Below are positions 14,479-14,484 of a stretch of 14,484 nucleotides of DNA, in pieces. The stretch lies in assembly GCA_045541975.1 (NCBI GenBank), contig JAZQKB010000025.1:1-14484 (forward strand), in the 5' to 3' direction. Both the position numbers and the translations under genes were made by a program. The notes under the pieces are model-generated. The model was not told where the DNA came from and did no database searches. It saw nothing but the letters and a program-made list of their open reading frames with translations. This stretch comes from SIG452 sp045541975. GTDB taxonomy: Bacteria > Bacillota > Clostridia > UMGS1840. How positions within the stretch are numbered: position 1 is the first letter of the stretch; every line of letters begins with the position of its first letter.

Positions 14479-14484
14479 ATGAAA
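14479..14484 (+). CDS. Start of a plus-strand gene, possibly an IS200-type transposase (two codons only)
   Basis: ATG AAA follows AAAGGAGGA (14462-14470) by 8 nt; a GTG at 14476 is an alternative start. Only Met-Lys is visible, so no product can be read from the protein. The transposase suggestion rests entirely on the upstream architecture. It is the only plus-strand gene signal in the window. Confidence 0.45.

Larger units (their letters stand above)
14343..14484 (+). mobile_element. Putative left end of an IS200/IS605-type insertion sequence (incomplete)
   Basis: This stretch contains, in order: a perfect subterminal hairpin (14359-14377), the 8-bp palindrome aaagcttt (14384-14391) and 10-bp palindrome ctatgcatag (14394-14403), an extended -10 promoter (14421-14429), a self-complementary leader enclosing the ribosome binding site (14410-14473), and a start codon at 14479. 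This compact layout, with a short leader and an occluded RBS, is known for IS200-like transposase genes. No transposase residues beyond two codons are visible, and the exact left tip was not determined. An ordinary host gene with a structured leader is the alternative. Confidence 0.5.

Overview
The window looks like chromosomal DNA of a low-GC, Gram-positive Firmicute of the class Clostridia, probably an anaerobic gut-type lineage. This rests on AT-rich intergenic DNA, strong AGGAG-type ribosome binding sites, near-consensus sigma-A promoters with 17-bp spacers, a short ProB without a PUA domain, an FtsY without an acidic domain, a UPF0182 membrane protein, and an ECF-type folate transporter gene under a tetrahydrofolate (THF) riboswitch. 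The genus is not determinable by eye. All complete genes lie on the minus strand, so transcription runs from high to low coordinates; the only plus-strand gene signal is at the extreme right edge.

Layout in transcription order. At 14343-14484 sits what looks like the left end of an IS200/IS605-type insertion sequence, with a hairpin, an extended -10 promoter, a self-complementary leader that can hide the ribosome binding site, and the first codons of a plus-strand gene. A bidirectional terminator (14304-14342) separates it from a minus-strand promoter (14244-14272). That promoter drives a THF riboswitch (14055-14212) whose P4 arm is enlarged by a 10-nt tandem repeat. Next come a Shine-Dalgarno-sequestering expression platform and one long ORF fusing the folate transporter specificity subunit FolT to folylpolyglutamate synthase FolC (12197-13966). 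A terminator follows, and the smc promoter is nested inside it.

From 12088 down to 1985 lies a compact co-directional run: smc, ftsY, a UPF0182 membrane protein gene, proB, proA and obg. Gaps are 1 to 33 nt and no terminator or internal promoter was recognised, so it is probably one operon. It joins chromosome organisation (SMC), membrane protein targeting (FtsY), proline synthesis (ProB and ProA) and a ribosome-associated GTPase (Obg). guaB (IMP dehydrogenase) follows with its own promoter, then the first 50 codons of a glyceraldehyde-3-phosphate dehydrogenase gene with its own promoter and a structured leader.

The most distinctive region is the folate unit. A THF-sensing RNA with an unusually expanded arm appears to control translation of a single polypeptide that would combine folate capture at the membrane with intracellular polyglutamate trapping. 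Other notable points are an IMP dehydrogenase that closely resembles the Tritrichomonas foetus enzyme, an SMC protein with symmetrically shortened arms, and a hairpin wedged against the gap start codon.
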